A program made the translations under genes and the position numbers. Shown piece by piece: positions 18,563-28,478 of a stretch of 64,000 bases of DNA. The DNA lies in the NCBI GenBank assembly GCA_022559845.1, contig CM040125.1, positions 200,362,102 to 200,426,101 of the forward strand, given 5' to 3'. A model generated the notes under the pieces. It was not told the origin of the DNA, did not search any database, and saw only the letters and a program-made list of their open reading frames with translations. Source of the stretch: Amorphophallus konjac. Lineage: Eukaryota; Streptophyta; Magnoliopsida; Alismatales; Araceae. Each line of letters starts with the position of its first letter. Position 1 is the stretch's first letter.

Positions 18563-21043
18563 TCAACCCATAAGCCGGGTTGCCAAAAAGTCACTCAGAA
18601 CTTGGCAAGGTCCAAGTCCTCGTGCCCTCAATTTGGAGGTGACCCTAGGGTAGAGCCACTCCAAAGTCATCATCGTCAAGTTACCAACTTGGAATTCCAA
18701 GTGGCGCTCACGAGTTTTTGCTCGCTTGTTGTGAATCTCACCGCTTGTTGCTTGATACTTGCTTGAATGCATATGCCATGTACTATGACGCGGTGTGAGT
18801 TGACAATGTATGGTATGCAAAGGGGGTCCAGGACAACCATATATAGACCTATCATGCATTGATGGTATGAAGACTTTGAAGGATTTGGGAGGACCAGGGC
18901 ATCCATAGGTGTCCCTCTTGTGAGTGAGTGTGATGAATGTTGGAGGATCCGAACATCCATGAATGCTCCTAACATGCTTGAGATTTATGATGAATGATGG
19001 TGGACCATGACAACCAAATATTGACCACTCATATTTTCTTCTTGACATGTGGGTGATATGGATGAATGTACCCGACGGACTAATCATGCCAAGCGATGTG
19101 ATGTGCCAAGACATATGAACTCCTTTCCCAAAGATGACTTCCTTATGTGGGATGGTGGGGTGGTCTTTGAGCTTCCACTCAAAAGGGTCGAAGGGATCTA
19201 GGTAGGTGGATATAGGGTGGGTCATTTCCTCAATCCCGAGGTGTTTGTTGTCTAAGGTCAATGCTCTCATGGTGTAACCCGATTCCAGGAAGGGAGGAGT
19301 TTGGGTCAACATGGGTGGTATGGGTAGGGTGAGGTGAGTGGTGAATAGGGGGAGAGGGTCACATGGAGATTTAGGCTCCCATAGAAAAGGGTCAAAGGGA
19401 TCATGGTAAGGGTCACCTAGGTAGGGGTACTCCGTGTTCTTAAGGACCTCAAATGGTGAGTCATCCTCCTCCAAGATAATTGGGCCAAGGTTGCTAATGG
19501 GTTGGCCAATCAAAGCACTTGGGATCTCAATGGTTGGGGAGTAGACTATGATAGGTTCTTCCTCCATGGGAAGAAGGAGGATGATCTCACTAGTAACTTG
19601 GCCATTAGTATAGATGGAAGTGATGGAGCCAATTGTGGGATATGCTAGGCTAATGGTGTTAGTTTCGGGCGGCCTCATGGCTAGCATATTGGTCAAGTGC
19701 ATTTGCCCATGTAGGTAGTTCACTAAGTCTCCCAAATCTTCCACACAATAGGAAGTTTGATAAGTGACATGTGGCTGAATGGGAATGATTTGAGATTGAT
19801 ATCCCATAGGTAGGTGGCATGGTTGTGAACTAGGAATGGTGAGACTTTTCTTGAGCCATTGGAGTATGGACTTATCTATGGTGAGGTTGGGTGTCTCTAG
19901 AGGATCTAGGCTAGGGGTGTGTGAGTTGTTTGGCCTTTGGATTTCCTCTATGTTGGGAGGTGGATCCGGAGGGGCATCTTTTTCCACTTGGGTGGGTGTG
20001 GGGGTTGCAACTTCTATTGCTAATGGAGTAGGGGGATCTATGGTGGGTGGTTTGGTGATAGCTAGCGTATGACACTCCCGGGGTGGTGAATAAGCATGGG
20101 CTTGGGTTGGGCTAGGAAGGGGAAGTAGAGGAGGCCTAGGTTGGGGAAAGATTGGTGTAGGAAGTGGGAGGTGGGTTGGGTGAGGGGTTTTGGGTTTTGG
20201 GGTGGTGGCCATTATGGGCCTTGGTGGAGGGGTGGACATGGTGTCCACATGGTTTTTAATGGTGAGGGTTGGATGAGTGGTGGTCACCGTGGAGGGAATT
20301 GGGTCGGTTAGGGGTCTCTTGCCCTTGGGATCATTTGGGGTGGAAGTGGGGGCTAAAGGGGCTTGACTAGTGTAGGTTAGGGAAGGGGGTTTTGGTTGGG
20401 GTGTGGGGGACCTCATGGGGTTAGGTGGGGAGGTGGAGGTCTTAGGTACTTGGGTTTTAGTGATAAGGGTTTGGACGGGTGGGGTGGGAGGAGTGGGAGT
20501 GCTCCTTGGGTTTTGGTGATCCGAGTGAGAAGGGGACACATATCTAGCCCTTAGTTGATCCTTCATGTCCTCCCATGTGGTGAGGGGAGCTTCCCGTCTA
20601 ATTATCCTTAAGCCCTCAATTTTACACCAATGAGTTTGAGCCCTTTTGGTTAGTTGCATTTTGGCAACCCATGCTTTTTCATCCTTGGAAATATGATACC
20701 AATTGAAGTATTGGTCCATTGTAGCTTCCCAATCTAAATATTTGCTAGGAGAGGTCCCATCAAAGGTGGGAAGTGGGAAAGGGGCCATCCTATCGTCCGT
20801 CCTTGGGGCGGGCCTATTTTTTCCAAGTTGGTCGAGTCGGCCCGATATGTTATCAAGCCGCTCATTGGCATAGGTCAAGGCTTTCATGAAGTAGTTGATA
20901 TGGCCCGGGAAGTTATGGGTGTTAGTGGTAGGCATCTTTTGGTGACTTGGACTTATGGAGTGGGCCGATTGGTAAGGTCGATATGAGGTGGCCATATTAG
21001 GGGACAAGAGTGATGCATTTGAAGACTCTAAATGCTTAGACAT
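18563..21043 (-). CDS. TR-GAG gag-like polyprotein, 826 aa, intact
   Basis: A single uninterrupted ORF starting MSKHLESSNAS just inside the primer site. Residues about 75-170 are a Ty3 gag core (SPSKYLDWEATMDQYFNWYH, then TTWEDMKDQLRARYV). Residues 170-400 are extremely Pro/Thr-rich with no clear fold. Residues about 665-740 hold four diverged copies of a GC-x-GPP motif (SIFGCHGPP, SIHGCSDPP, DTYGCPGPP, SIYGCPGPP). The last 50 residues (HLEFQVGNLTMM ... SKLRARGLGPCQVL) resemble the C-terminal module of plant Ty3 integrases. I see no CCHC knuckle. The gag would form the particle; enzymes must be supplied by another element. The fused integrase tail suggests origin by internal pol deletion (inference). 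Confidence 0.8.
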   Translation of the reverse strand: MSKHLESSNASLLSPNMATSYRPYQSAHSISPSHQKMPTTNTHNFPGHINYFMKALTYANERLDNISGRLDQLGKNRPAPRTDDRMAPFPLPTFDGTSPSKYLDWEATMDQYFNWYHISKDEKAWVAKMQLTKRAQTHWCKIEGLRIIRREAPLTTWEDMKDQLRARYVSPSHSDHQNPRSTPTPPTPPVQTLITKTQVPKTSTSPPNPMRSPTPQPKPPSLTYTSQAPLAPTSTPNDPKGKRPLTDPIPSTVTTTHPTLTIKNHVDTMSTPPPRPIMATTPKPKTPHPTHLPLPTPIFPQPRPPLLPLPSPTQAHAYSPPRECHTLAITKPPTIDPPTPLAIEVATPTPTQVEKDAPPDPPPNIEEIQRPNNSHTPSLDPLETPNLTIDKSILQWLKKSLTIPSSQPCHLPMGYQSQIIPIQPHVTYQTSYCVEDLGDLVNYLHGQMHLTNMLAMRPPETNTISLAYPTIGSITSIYTNGQVTSEIILLLPMEEEPIIVYSPTIEIPSALIGQPISNLGPIILEEDDSPFEVLKNTEYPYLGDPYHDPFDPFLWEPKSPCDPLPLFTTHLTLPIPPMLTQTPPFLESGYTMRALTLDNKHLGIEEMTHPISTYLDPFDPFEWKLKDHPTIPHKEVIFGKGVHMSWHITSLGMISPSGTFIHITHMSRRKYEWSIFGCHGPPSFIINLKHVRSIHGCSDPPTFITLTHKRDTYGCPGPPKSFKVFIPSMHDRSIYGCPGPPLHTIHCQLTPRHSTWHMHSSKYQATSGEIHNKRAKTRERHLEFQVGNLTMMTLEWLYPRVTSKLRARGLGPCQVLSDFLATRLMG

Positions 21044-21081
21044 GCCCTAGGACCAACTTGATAGAGACAAGTTGTGAACTT

Positions 21082-21093
21082 GCTCTGATACCA
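21082..21093 (-). promoter_or_regulatory. TR-GAG primer binding site (initiator Met type)
   Basis: Minus strand TGGTATCAGAGC, two bases from the LTR CA end, complementary to the 3' end of plant initiator Met tRNA. It fixes the orientation as minus and the right LTR as the 5' LTR. Confidence 0.9.
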
Positions 21094-21095
21094 CT

Positions 21096-23679
21096 TGATG
21101 TGACACCGAACCTTGGACCTATTTTCAAGCATTCAAGTTGAGCAGCGGACTCACACTAGCGAACTCACCCGTTTGGTGCACACTTGTGCCCGTTGGCAAC
21201 TAAGCGATGTGGGAGAGGGTCCGAGGCGGGACCATGAAGCTCCAATGGTTGGCTAGCTTGTGGAGAACCCCAAATGGGCCTAGGATGCCCAAACCATGGG
21301 CGGCCAGCACACCAAGGGTGTGGGTTTAGTGGGTTCACTCTCAACTCGCCCGCGGTGGTCACTCACGGAACTAGCAAGTTGGGCCGAGCTCTCACTCTCC
21401 GTCCGACGCAGTACTAGCAATAATACTAAGCTAAGCAAGTGATTAAACCAAGCAAGAGAGGGACTGAGGCTCACCTAGCCGGCGTGAAGACGCCGACTCC
21501 GGCCGGAGACGAGGGCGAGCCGGGAGGCGAGGGTATACACCCGATCGCCGCGGCGATGTAGCTTGAACCTGAAATTGAAAGAATTACACCACTACACCTC
21601 ACGCAGGAGGGATGAACTTGGGGTGGGGATTATTCTTATTACATTCAAAACTACCTCCACGCAGGGAGGGGCCTTCAGCCGGCCAAGCGGGGTGGGGTTT
21701 TATGCAAAGGAAAAGCCGATCTTCCGAGTCCGCCGGTTCTGCCAATCTGCAGGTCTGCAGGATAGGGTGTCGCTGTTGACACTGCCACGGGCTCCACAGG
21801 GCTCCAAACTTGACGAAACCACTGCCAAAAGTTCCTCAGCTGACAGGGGATGAAGCTTGAATTTTTGGGGAAGCTTTGAGTCTCGGGGCTGACTGCACCG
21901 GCGACTGGAACAGGACACCACCGTCTGGTCTCTGGCTGGTATCGGGCTGAAGCAGTAGGTTGCAGAAGTCACTGTGGGCTCTCCCGGACTCCGATTGGAA
22001 TGAAACTAGCGGTGACGCGAACTTGGTCGGAGTAGCTTCGAGCAGGAGTTGACGGGGATGCAATCCGATGTCAGTCGAGAGAGGAGTGACCGGAGAAATG
22101 AAGACTGATCTAACCTGGGACCACAGGGGCAGTCTGCCCTCTCCGACGAAGAAAATTGGAACAGAGGGTTCCAGAGGTCGATTGAGTCCCTTCTTCTTGG
22201 AGGTGGAAGCTAGCTGGAAGTAGTTTCTCCCCTCCAAAAATGGCGCTCAGAGCCTTCACGAGCTGGCTGTAGCAGAGTCTGGAACCGGGATGGTTGGTTC
22301 TGCCTCTGTCTGGTGCAGAACCATGTGACTGGATGCAGGGGGTGCCACGATTGCTACCGAGCTCTGATTGAGGCGAGACTTGAACCGTTGGAACCGTAGT
22401 CAAGTCTTCTTTCTTTCGGACTTGACGGCGATGTCGGAAGATGTTGGAGTATACCGGGACGAACAGATGAGTAGAGGGATGTCAGTTCTGGCTCCTGAAA
22501 ACTGACCTGATGCCTTGGAGTAGAAAATTCGTAACTTCTGATGCCGATATCCAAATGCAGCTCTGCTTCTTGAGGATTAAAGAGGACTTGAGAGGGAAGA
22601 TTTCTTCTGAAGAACACTTGATCTGAATCCCAAAGGGTTTGCCGTGGTTGAGCTTCCAATCACGTTCTAGTTCCTTGCCTGGGGTCTCCTGCGCAGTCGA
22701 GGGAGAATGGATGCTGCGGACTGCTCGGAGCTCGGATGCTGACGAAACCGCCTCGCCTGGAAAGCTCTCTGGAAGACCTTTCCAGAGATGTAGGCCTCGC
22801 TACTTGAATCTTCAAGTAACGGTCGTGGCTGCTTCTGCAACTCGTTGTAGTTCTGCTGCCTGAAACAGAGATAGAATGAGGAGATGTGCAAGGGGAGAGT
22901 AAGGGAGAGGGGGGGTGAACTTGGTTTGACCAAGGGGAGGTGGGGGACGAATTTGGGAGCTTGGGGGTGGGGGAGATGGAGGGGCACAGCCCTAGGGAGA
23001 GGGAAATTCGAATTTGGGCTTTGGGAGGGGTTAATTCAGCCTTGGGAAGGTGGTGGGGTGCTTTGGAAAGTGGAGAGGTGCCTAGGAGAAGGGGTTTCCA
23101 CCTAGGGGTTGGAGGGGGAGTTGAATGAGTGCATGGGGAAGGGGAAGGGGCCTTAATGAGGGGTGAATGGGGAGGAGAGAGAGTGAATTTCGAAATTGGG
23201 GTGGGGAGGAGAGAGAGAGAGGGGGTACAACCCACTTAGAGAGAGTGATAGTAAGAGAGAGAGAGAGAGAGGGAGATATTGAGAGGGAGATGGCAAATGC
23301 TTTTCAATATTCATCAAAAGTTGTTACAAATGAGAGAGGGGTGGGGTATTTATAGACTCCATAATTTTCCTAAGACCAAACTGACCCTGACAAACTAACT
23401 AAAGACCACACAGTCCAAGGGAGGGGCGCCCCTGGGCCTAGCCCAATGGATTGGGCCCATTAACCTATCTAACCAACATAATGACTCAATACTTTAGGAA
23501 AATGACTCAACTACCTAGGTACATGACTCAAAATAAAGGGAAAATTACATGATAATGACTCAAAGAAAATGTGAAGATTACATGACTAGTCTCAAAAATA
23601 CATGACAAATATAATGGTGCTTGCCGTCGAACAATCCGAGTCTGGAAAAAGAGTGGAGGGGCAAGGGATGCCCTCATCA
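21096..23679 (-). repeat. TR-GAG 5' LTR
   Basis: 2,584 bp, a constant 5,485-bp offset from the 3' LTR with no indels. Differences seen by eye include the GCC/GGC and G/A changes near 21,790-21,798 and six more between about 22,330 and 22,490. The TATA box is at 23,347-23,354 on the minus strand. Confidence 0.95.
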
Positions 23680-24258
23680 CTCTGATTGGACGGGATCGAA
23701 CTTGGGAAGAGGATGGTGAGCGAGATGCTCGGCTATGACATAGCCTTTAATCGCCTTTTGCTGGATGTAGGTGATGTCGAACTGAGAGAGAAAACTTTGC
23801 CAGTGTGCTAGCCTATCCGTAAGGATGGCTTTCTCCAGAAGGAATTTGATAGGATTCATTCGAGCAATCAAGTGGACCTCATGAGCCAAGAAGTAGTGCT
23901 TCAATTTCTGCACTACCCAAACGTGGGCAGCACAGGTTTTCTCCATGACGGTGTACTTCTGCTCACAGGGATTGAGAAGTTTGGACAAGTAATACGTTGC
24001 CCGTTCCTTGCCTTCTTCATCAGCTTGTGCGAGGACGGCTCCCACGGAGTCATCCAAGACTGAGACGTAAAGGATCAGAGGTTTTTCTGGTTTGGGTTGA
24101 ATGAGAACGGGTGGACTAGCCAGATATTCCTTCAACCCTTCAAAAGCTTTCTGACATTTAGAATTCCAGTGGAATTCTACTCCTGGCTTGGTCAACTCGT
24201 AGAGAGGTCTACACCTTTGTGAATGTTGAGACACAAACCGACTAATAAACTGCAACAT
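23680..24258 (-). pseudogene. Tat-1 first RNase H domain
   Basis: Minus-strand continuation of the RT frame after the stop at 24,271. It contains the RT connection (CRPLYELTKPGVEF) and a retroviral-type RNase H (LILYVSVLDDSVGAVLAQ, ATYYLSKLL, HYFLAHEVHLIA, LAHWQSFLSQFDITY). It degrades RNA in the RNA-DNA hybrid during reverse transcription. Some catalytic positions appear changed (SVLDDS where Tat elements usually have a single aligned Asp), so activity is doubtful. The domain ends exactly at the TR-GAG insertion. Confidence 0.85.
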
Positions 24259-24270
24259 CCCGATTAAACC

Positions 24271-25581
24271 TCAGACTTCCCTCAAATTCTTGGGAGGCGG
24301 CATATCCCTGATAGCCTTAGCTTTGTCGGGATCTATCTCGATCCCTCTTTTACTCACAATGAACCCCAGCAATTTACCTGACGACACACCAAACACACAC
24401 TTCTTCGGGTTCATTTTCAGTTGGAACTCCCTTGACCTCTGCAAGACCTTAGCCAAAACCTCTGGATGTTCCATCCTGGTCCTTGATTTTACCAATAAGT
24501 CATCCACATACACTTCCAGATATATGTGCATCATGTCATGAAATATGGCCATTATCGCTCTTTGATAAGTAGCTCCAGCATTCTTTAATCCGAACGGCAT
24601 GACCACGTAACAATATGTTCCCCAAGGGGTAGTGAATGACGTCTTTTCCTGATCCTCTTCTGCCAAACGAATTTGATTGTATCCTGAAAATCCATCCATG
24701 AATGAGAGGGTTTCGTAGCCTGCCGTGTTATCAATCAACACATCAATGTGAGGTAAGGGAAAATCATCTTTTGGACACGCGCGGTTAAGGTCCCGGAAGT
24801 CGATACAAATCATGACTTTCCCATCTTTCTTCATGACCGGGACAAAGTTCGCCACCCATTGAGGATAAAGAACGACTCTAATGAACCTGGCTTTGTGGAG
24901 CTTATCGACCTCTTCTTTCATTTTCAAAGGCATTTGAGGGTGGAAACGCCTTAACCTTTGTTTTACCGAGACAGACCCTGGTTTTAGGGTTAAACGGTGT
25001 TCGACCAAGGTTGAATCCAGACCTGGCATATCCTCGTAGCTCCATGTGAACGTGTCCTTATATTCCTTGAGAACATCAATTAATGCCTCTTCTTCAGAGG
25101 GTGGTAGGTTGTCACTTATGAGGATGATCCTAGGGTCTTCCTCAGTTCCCAAGTTGACTTCTTTGGTGGATTCTTCTACGGCGGTTGACGACTCGTCGAA
25201 TCTCCTCATTCCACTTGCGTATGCGCCCGCCGCATCCTCATATTCTTCACCCTCATCTTCAGTGGGACATTCTTCATTCGTGATCTCGTAGACTCCATAC
25301 CCTTCATCAAATGCACAGTCGCCCTCACATTCTATTTCTGGTAGCCGGATGGGATTTTCTAGCAACTGGGGGATGGCAAGGAGGGCTTGACACCTGGTGG
25401 CTAAATCCAGAAGGAATCGACGAGGGATCTGCCTACCCTTGGATTTCTTCCTAGGTACTACCCTTGGCCTATCATTCCTAGATTGACTGACAATATTTAC
25501 AGAAGAAGAGGAAGACGAAGAGGATGGTGTAGAATGTACAGGAGAAGACCCCTCAGAGGAGGGGTAGAAAAGGTCGCTCAT
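24271..25581 (-). pseudogene. Tat-1 reverse transcriptase ORF
   Basis: 436-codon minus-strand ORF starting at an ATG that overlaps the preceding stop (ATGA). The N-terminal 180 residues are Ser-rich and acidic. RT motifs follow: FIRVVLYPQWVANFVPVMKK, ICIDFRDLNRACPKDDFPLP, FMDGFSGYNQI, MPFGLKNAGATYQR and the catalytic YVDD (about residue 357). The ORF stops with TGA at 24,271-24,273, in a context where one C-to-T change at CGA explains it, and the same frame continues into RNase H. The RT core looks intact; the polyprotein is not. Confidence 0.85.
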
Positions 25582-26411
25582 CGGACCTTGGACGGGTGGT
25601 CCGCAAGGCGGTACGCACCCGTGGGAGATGTAGGAGGTTTCCTCAACGAAGATGTGTTGTTGGGGAGTTTGAAAATTGACGTTTTTTTTTTGTTTTCATT
25701 TTTAATGACAAAACAGTGAAAAGAGATTGGAGGAGAGAGAAAAGTGGTTATGGCTAGAGGATTGTGAGGCTCATAGAGCAGATCATGGTTGAAGACCTGG
25801 CGCGGGTTGAAAAGCCCGCGTAGGTATGTAAACAGAGAAGGGGATCTGGGAAGATCATCAGACAATTGTCTGGCCCAGGAAGAAGATATCAACAAAGGCT
25901 GAGACGAGTGGATGGAGAAGATGGCGGCTAATGAGCCGTCGATGGCAATGTTGAGGACGGATGAAGATCCGTCGATGACAGAGTCCTTCTGGCGAGGACG
26001 AGGATAGTTTGGAACCTTGGCAAGAGTGGTAATATTCTCTGGTATTCTGGAGATCAATGGCGGTCCTTCAAGTTGCGGAGACGAGAACATCCTTTCCAGT
26101 GCAACAGAAATGTCCCGTATGTCGAACCATTTGTTCCACTCGCATTCTGGATCTTTGATCTTGCCTCTTTTGGTGATCCTCGGACATTTTTCAGCCAAAT
26201 ATACAGCATGTGATCCCCCATATGCTTCTCGTGGGTAATCTCCCATCTGAACAACGGGCCCTCTGTTGAAGTGGTTTGATAGAGTCCATGTGAGGGGCTT
26301 CCAATCCGCCCTGAACGGTCCTTTGAAGCCTAGGCCAAACCTACGGTTCGGCCTAATTTCCTTTGGCGGTTTGAGCATACCCTGTAATTGTGCGCCCAGA
26401 CCTTTACCCTG
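25578..26411 (-). pseudogene. Tat-1 protease-RT linker with G-patch-like segment
   Basis: The minus-strand frame after a stop at 26,412 begins with a glycine pattern (QGKGLG, then RFGLGFKG) reminiscent of G-patch motifs found between protease and RT in some retroelements. It continues as an unclassified 266-residue ORF and ends in a Pro/Ser-rich tail that stops over the RT start codon. Ogre-type Tat elements carry an intron between protease and RT. The T-rich, low-complexity stretch at about 25,660-25,760 could be such an intron, but no convincing donor/acceptor pair is obvious by eye. Confidence 0.5.
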
Positions 26412-27192
26412 TTAATAGCCGATGTTCCTCATAATCTCCCAACCTTTGGAGTGAAAAGGGAGACATGATGTTGCGGTTGTCCTGACCGGCTCCTTTGGTG
26501 CTAGTGGAACGTGAGATGAATCACGTACATCCAGTAGTGACAATATGGGCCGATGAGACGGCCAAACAGAGGGCAGAGAGGTGTTGATAGCATCCACTGT
26601 GTGAAGGACAGGTGCACTGACCACTTTAATAATTCTCCCATTGTAAGGAAATTTCATGCACTGATGGTTGGTGGAAGGCACAGCGTCCATGGCTTCGATG
26701 TAAGGGCGACCCAGTAGCCTTGAATGTGGGGTCCATGTCGAGGACATGGAATTCCGTGGGAATTGACATGGGGCCAAGTTCTGCCTTCAGAATAATCATC
26801 CCCTGCGGCAGCCTTTTGCTATTGTCACAGGCCGTGACCGTGATCGAGGAAGGTCTTATTTGTTCCTCGTCGATCCCACACAACTGAAGAGTGCTCATGG
26901 AGATCACATTTATGGACGCACCCGTGTCCACAAGACACAGGTTTATGGATACCCCATTGATTTTTATTGAAATGCACAATGCATATTTCCGAGCTTCCTT
27001 GGGAGCGAGCTCGTAGTTGTGGAACATGATGGCTGGTTGTGTGTCTGTTGGGATCAGGACGGTCGAAATCTTCTCCACGGGAAGGTCTTCATTAACCATG
27101 ACTCTTTGAAGGTACTCCATTAAGGCTGCCTGGTGGGATGTGGATCTTTGAAGAAGCTCCAGGATGGAGATCCGAGCAGGCGTCTTGTCCAA
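26412..27192 (-). pseudogene. Tat-1 aspartic protease, frameshifted
   Basis: Minus-strand ORF with the retropepsin signature LCLVDTGASINVIS (Asp at about residue 89 of the ORF starting 27,192), preceded by a typical lead-in. The frame shifts near 26,710: the C-terminal flap-side motif LLGRPYIEAMDA is read in another frame that runs to a TAA at 26,412. It would cleave the Gag-Pol polyprotein. It is inactive as encoded because of the frameshift. Confidence 0.8.
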
Positions 27193-28478
27193 ATGTTTTA
27201 CTAGATCATACTGTGTTCCAGGGATAGCTCTTTCTGGTTATTCTCCATCATCCTTCTCTGGCTGAGATTGCTCAAGATTCTGACTGTTGTGGGGGAAAAC
27301 CCTGTGGAAAATCCTTCCACTCCGGAGCACCATTGCCTGCGGCTTTTGTACCTCTGTGGGGGTAGCAGTGGGTTTTAACAGAGGTTTGAGGGGTAGTGGT
27401 GGAGGAATGGTCGATGACGCAGCGGTGATGACGGGAGCAGGGATTCTGAGGAGGGGTTTGTTAGGTGGAGGCATGGTGAAGGTAGAGGGGATATCGCGCG
27501 GATTATGAAGGATAAGGGGTCTGGAAGGTGGAGGTGGAGACGAAGTAGAAGTGGGTAGGGCTTGAAGTGGGCAATGATTTTGAGGTGGGCGATGAGTAAT
27601 GGGTGGTTTTGAAGGCATTAGTGGTGATACGGTGGAGAAAGACGGGGTTATGTATGGTTGACGGATGATAAGGGGTTTAGAAGGCGTAGGGGTAAATGTG
27701 GTAGAGGTGGATGGTAAAGTGGGGGAGTGAGAGAAGATGAGAGGGTGTGAAGGCATGGTGGAGAGTGTCGGTTGATAGGAGATCGGGGTACGGATGAGAG
27801 GGCGTAATGGTAGTGGAAATGGTGAAGGCGATACTGACGCGGGTTGATGAGAGAGCGGTGCTACCCGGGCAAGGCGAGGGGGTTGCATGACAATGGGGTT
27901 GGAGGAAGAAAGAATAGAGGTACTTTCCTGGTGCCACACCTACTCTCTCCCGACTTCCGGGAAGGAGGAGATGGGGTTAACCTGATGATTGGGCTGTTGG
28001 TGCTCCGGTAATGGATTCTGGATTATGCCCATGTCGGGCTGTTGTTGTGGGGCCTGCTGAGGCTGTTGTTGTTATTGTGGTTGCTGCTGCTGCTGCTGTT
28101 GTAACTGCTGCTGTGGCCTATGAGGAGGTCTCCTAGCCTTAAGAGTGGCGACGTATCGTCTCATTTCATCCCAATCTATTTGATGTTCATCATTATATCG
28201 TGGATGTAATATTTGAAATGGAAGCAGTAGTCTACTGTGTGTCCTGGCTGCCTGTGGTAGACACAGTATTTGGAGGTATCAACATTCGGGGGCCACACGG
28301 GCCTTTCTCTGGGTAGGGTGAGTTGGTTTGATGCCATGAGGGCATTAAAAATGTCTGCTAAAGTTTCTGGCAATGGTGGATAGTAGGCTCTCTTGGGACC
28401 GAGCGGCCTCCTTTGTTGCTGTTGGGGACCATAGTTCCCCGGGGGTGGAACTAGGTTGTACTGAAGCGGTGGTTGTTG
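27193..28478 (-). pseudogene. Tat-1 gag C-terminal part and Pro/Ser-rich spacer
   Basis: Pieces of one coding region in shifting frames. 28,176-28,478 continues Gag after a stop in a poly-Gln tract and carries a CCHC-like knuckle (CVYHRQPGHTVDYC). A frameshift near 28,190 leads to a basic segment and a long poly-Gln stretch (about 28,030-28,110). 27,238-27,939 is a Pro/Thr/Ser-rich spacer with repeated PP-x-x-PLI patterns. No fold is recognised in the spacer. Confidence 0.6.

Larger units (their letters stand above)
15611..23679 (-). mobile_element. TR-GAG-type non-autonomous LTR retrotransposon, very recent insertion
   Basis: Two 2,584-bp LTRs (15,611-18,194 and 21,096-23,679), equal in length and with TG...CA ends, differ by about eight substitutions by eye. 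A perfect 5-bp duplication flanks the element. Total length is 8,069 bp; the internal region is 2,901 bp and encodes only a gag-like polyprotein on the minus strand. No protease, RT, RNase H or full integrase is present, so it must be moved in trans. Its gag resembles that of the chromovirus at 50,304 (YLDWEATMDQYF against YLDWEADMDRYF), and both use the same primer motif. At a commonly used plant rate of 1.3e-8 per site per year, the LTR difference would mean about 0.1 million years (inference). It interrupts Tat-1 pol. Confidence 0.9.
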
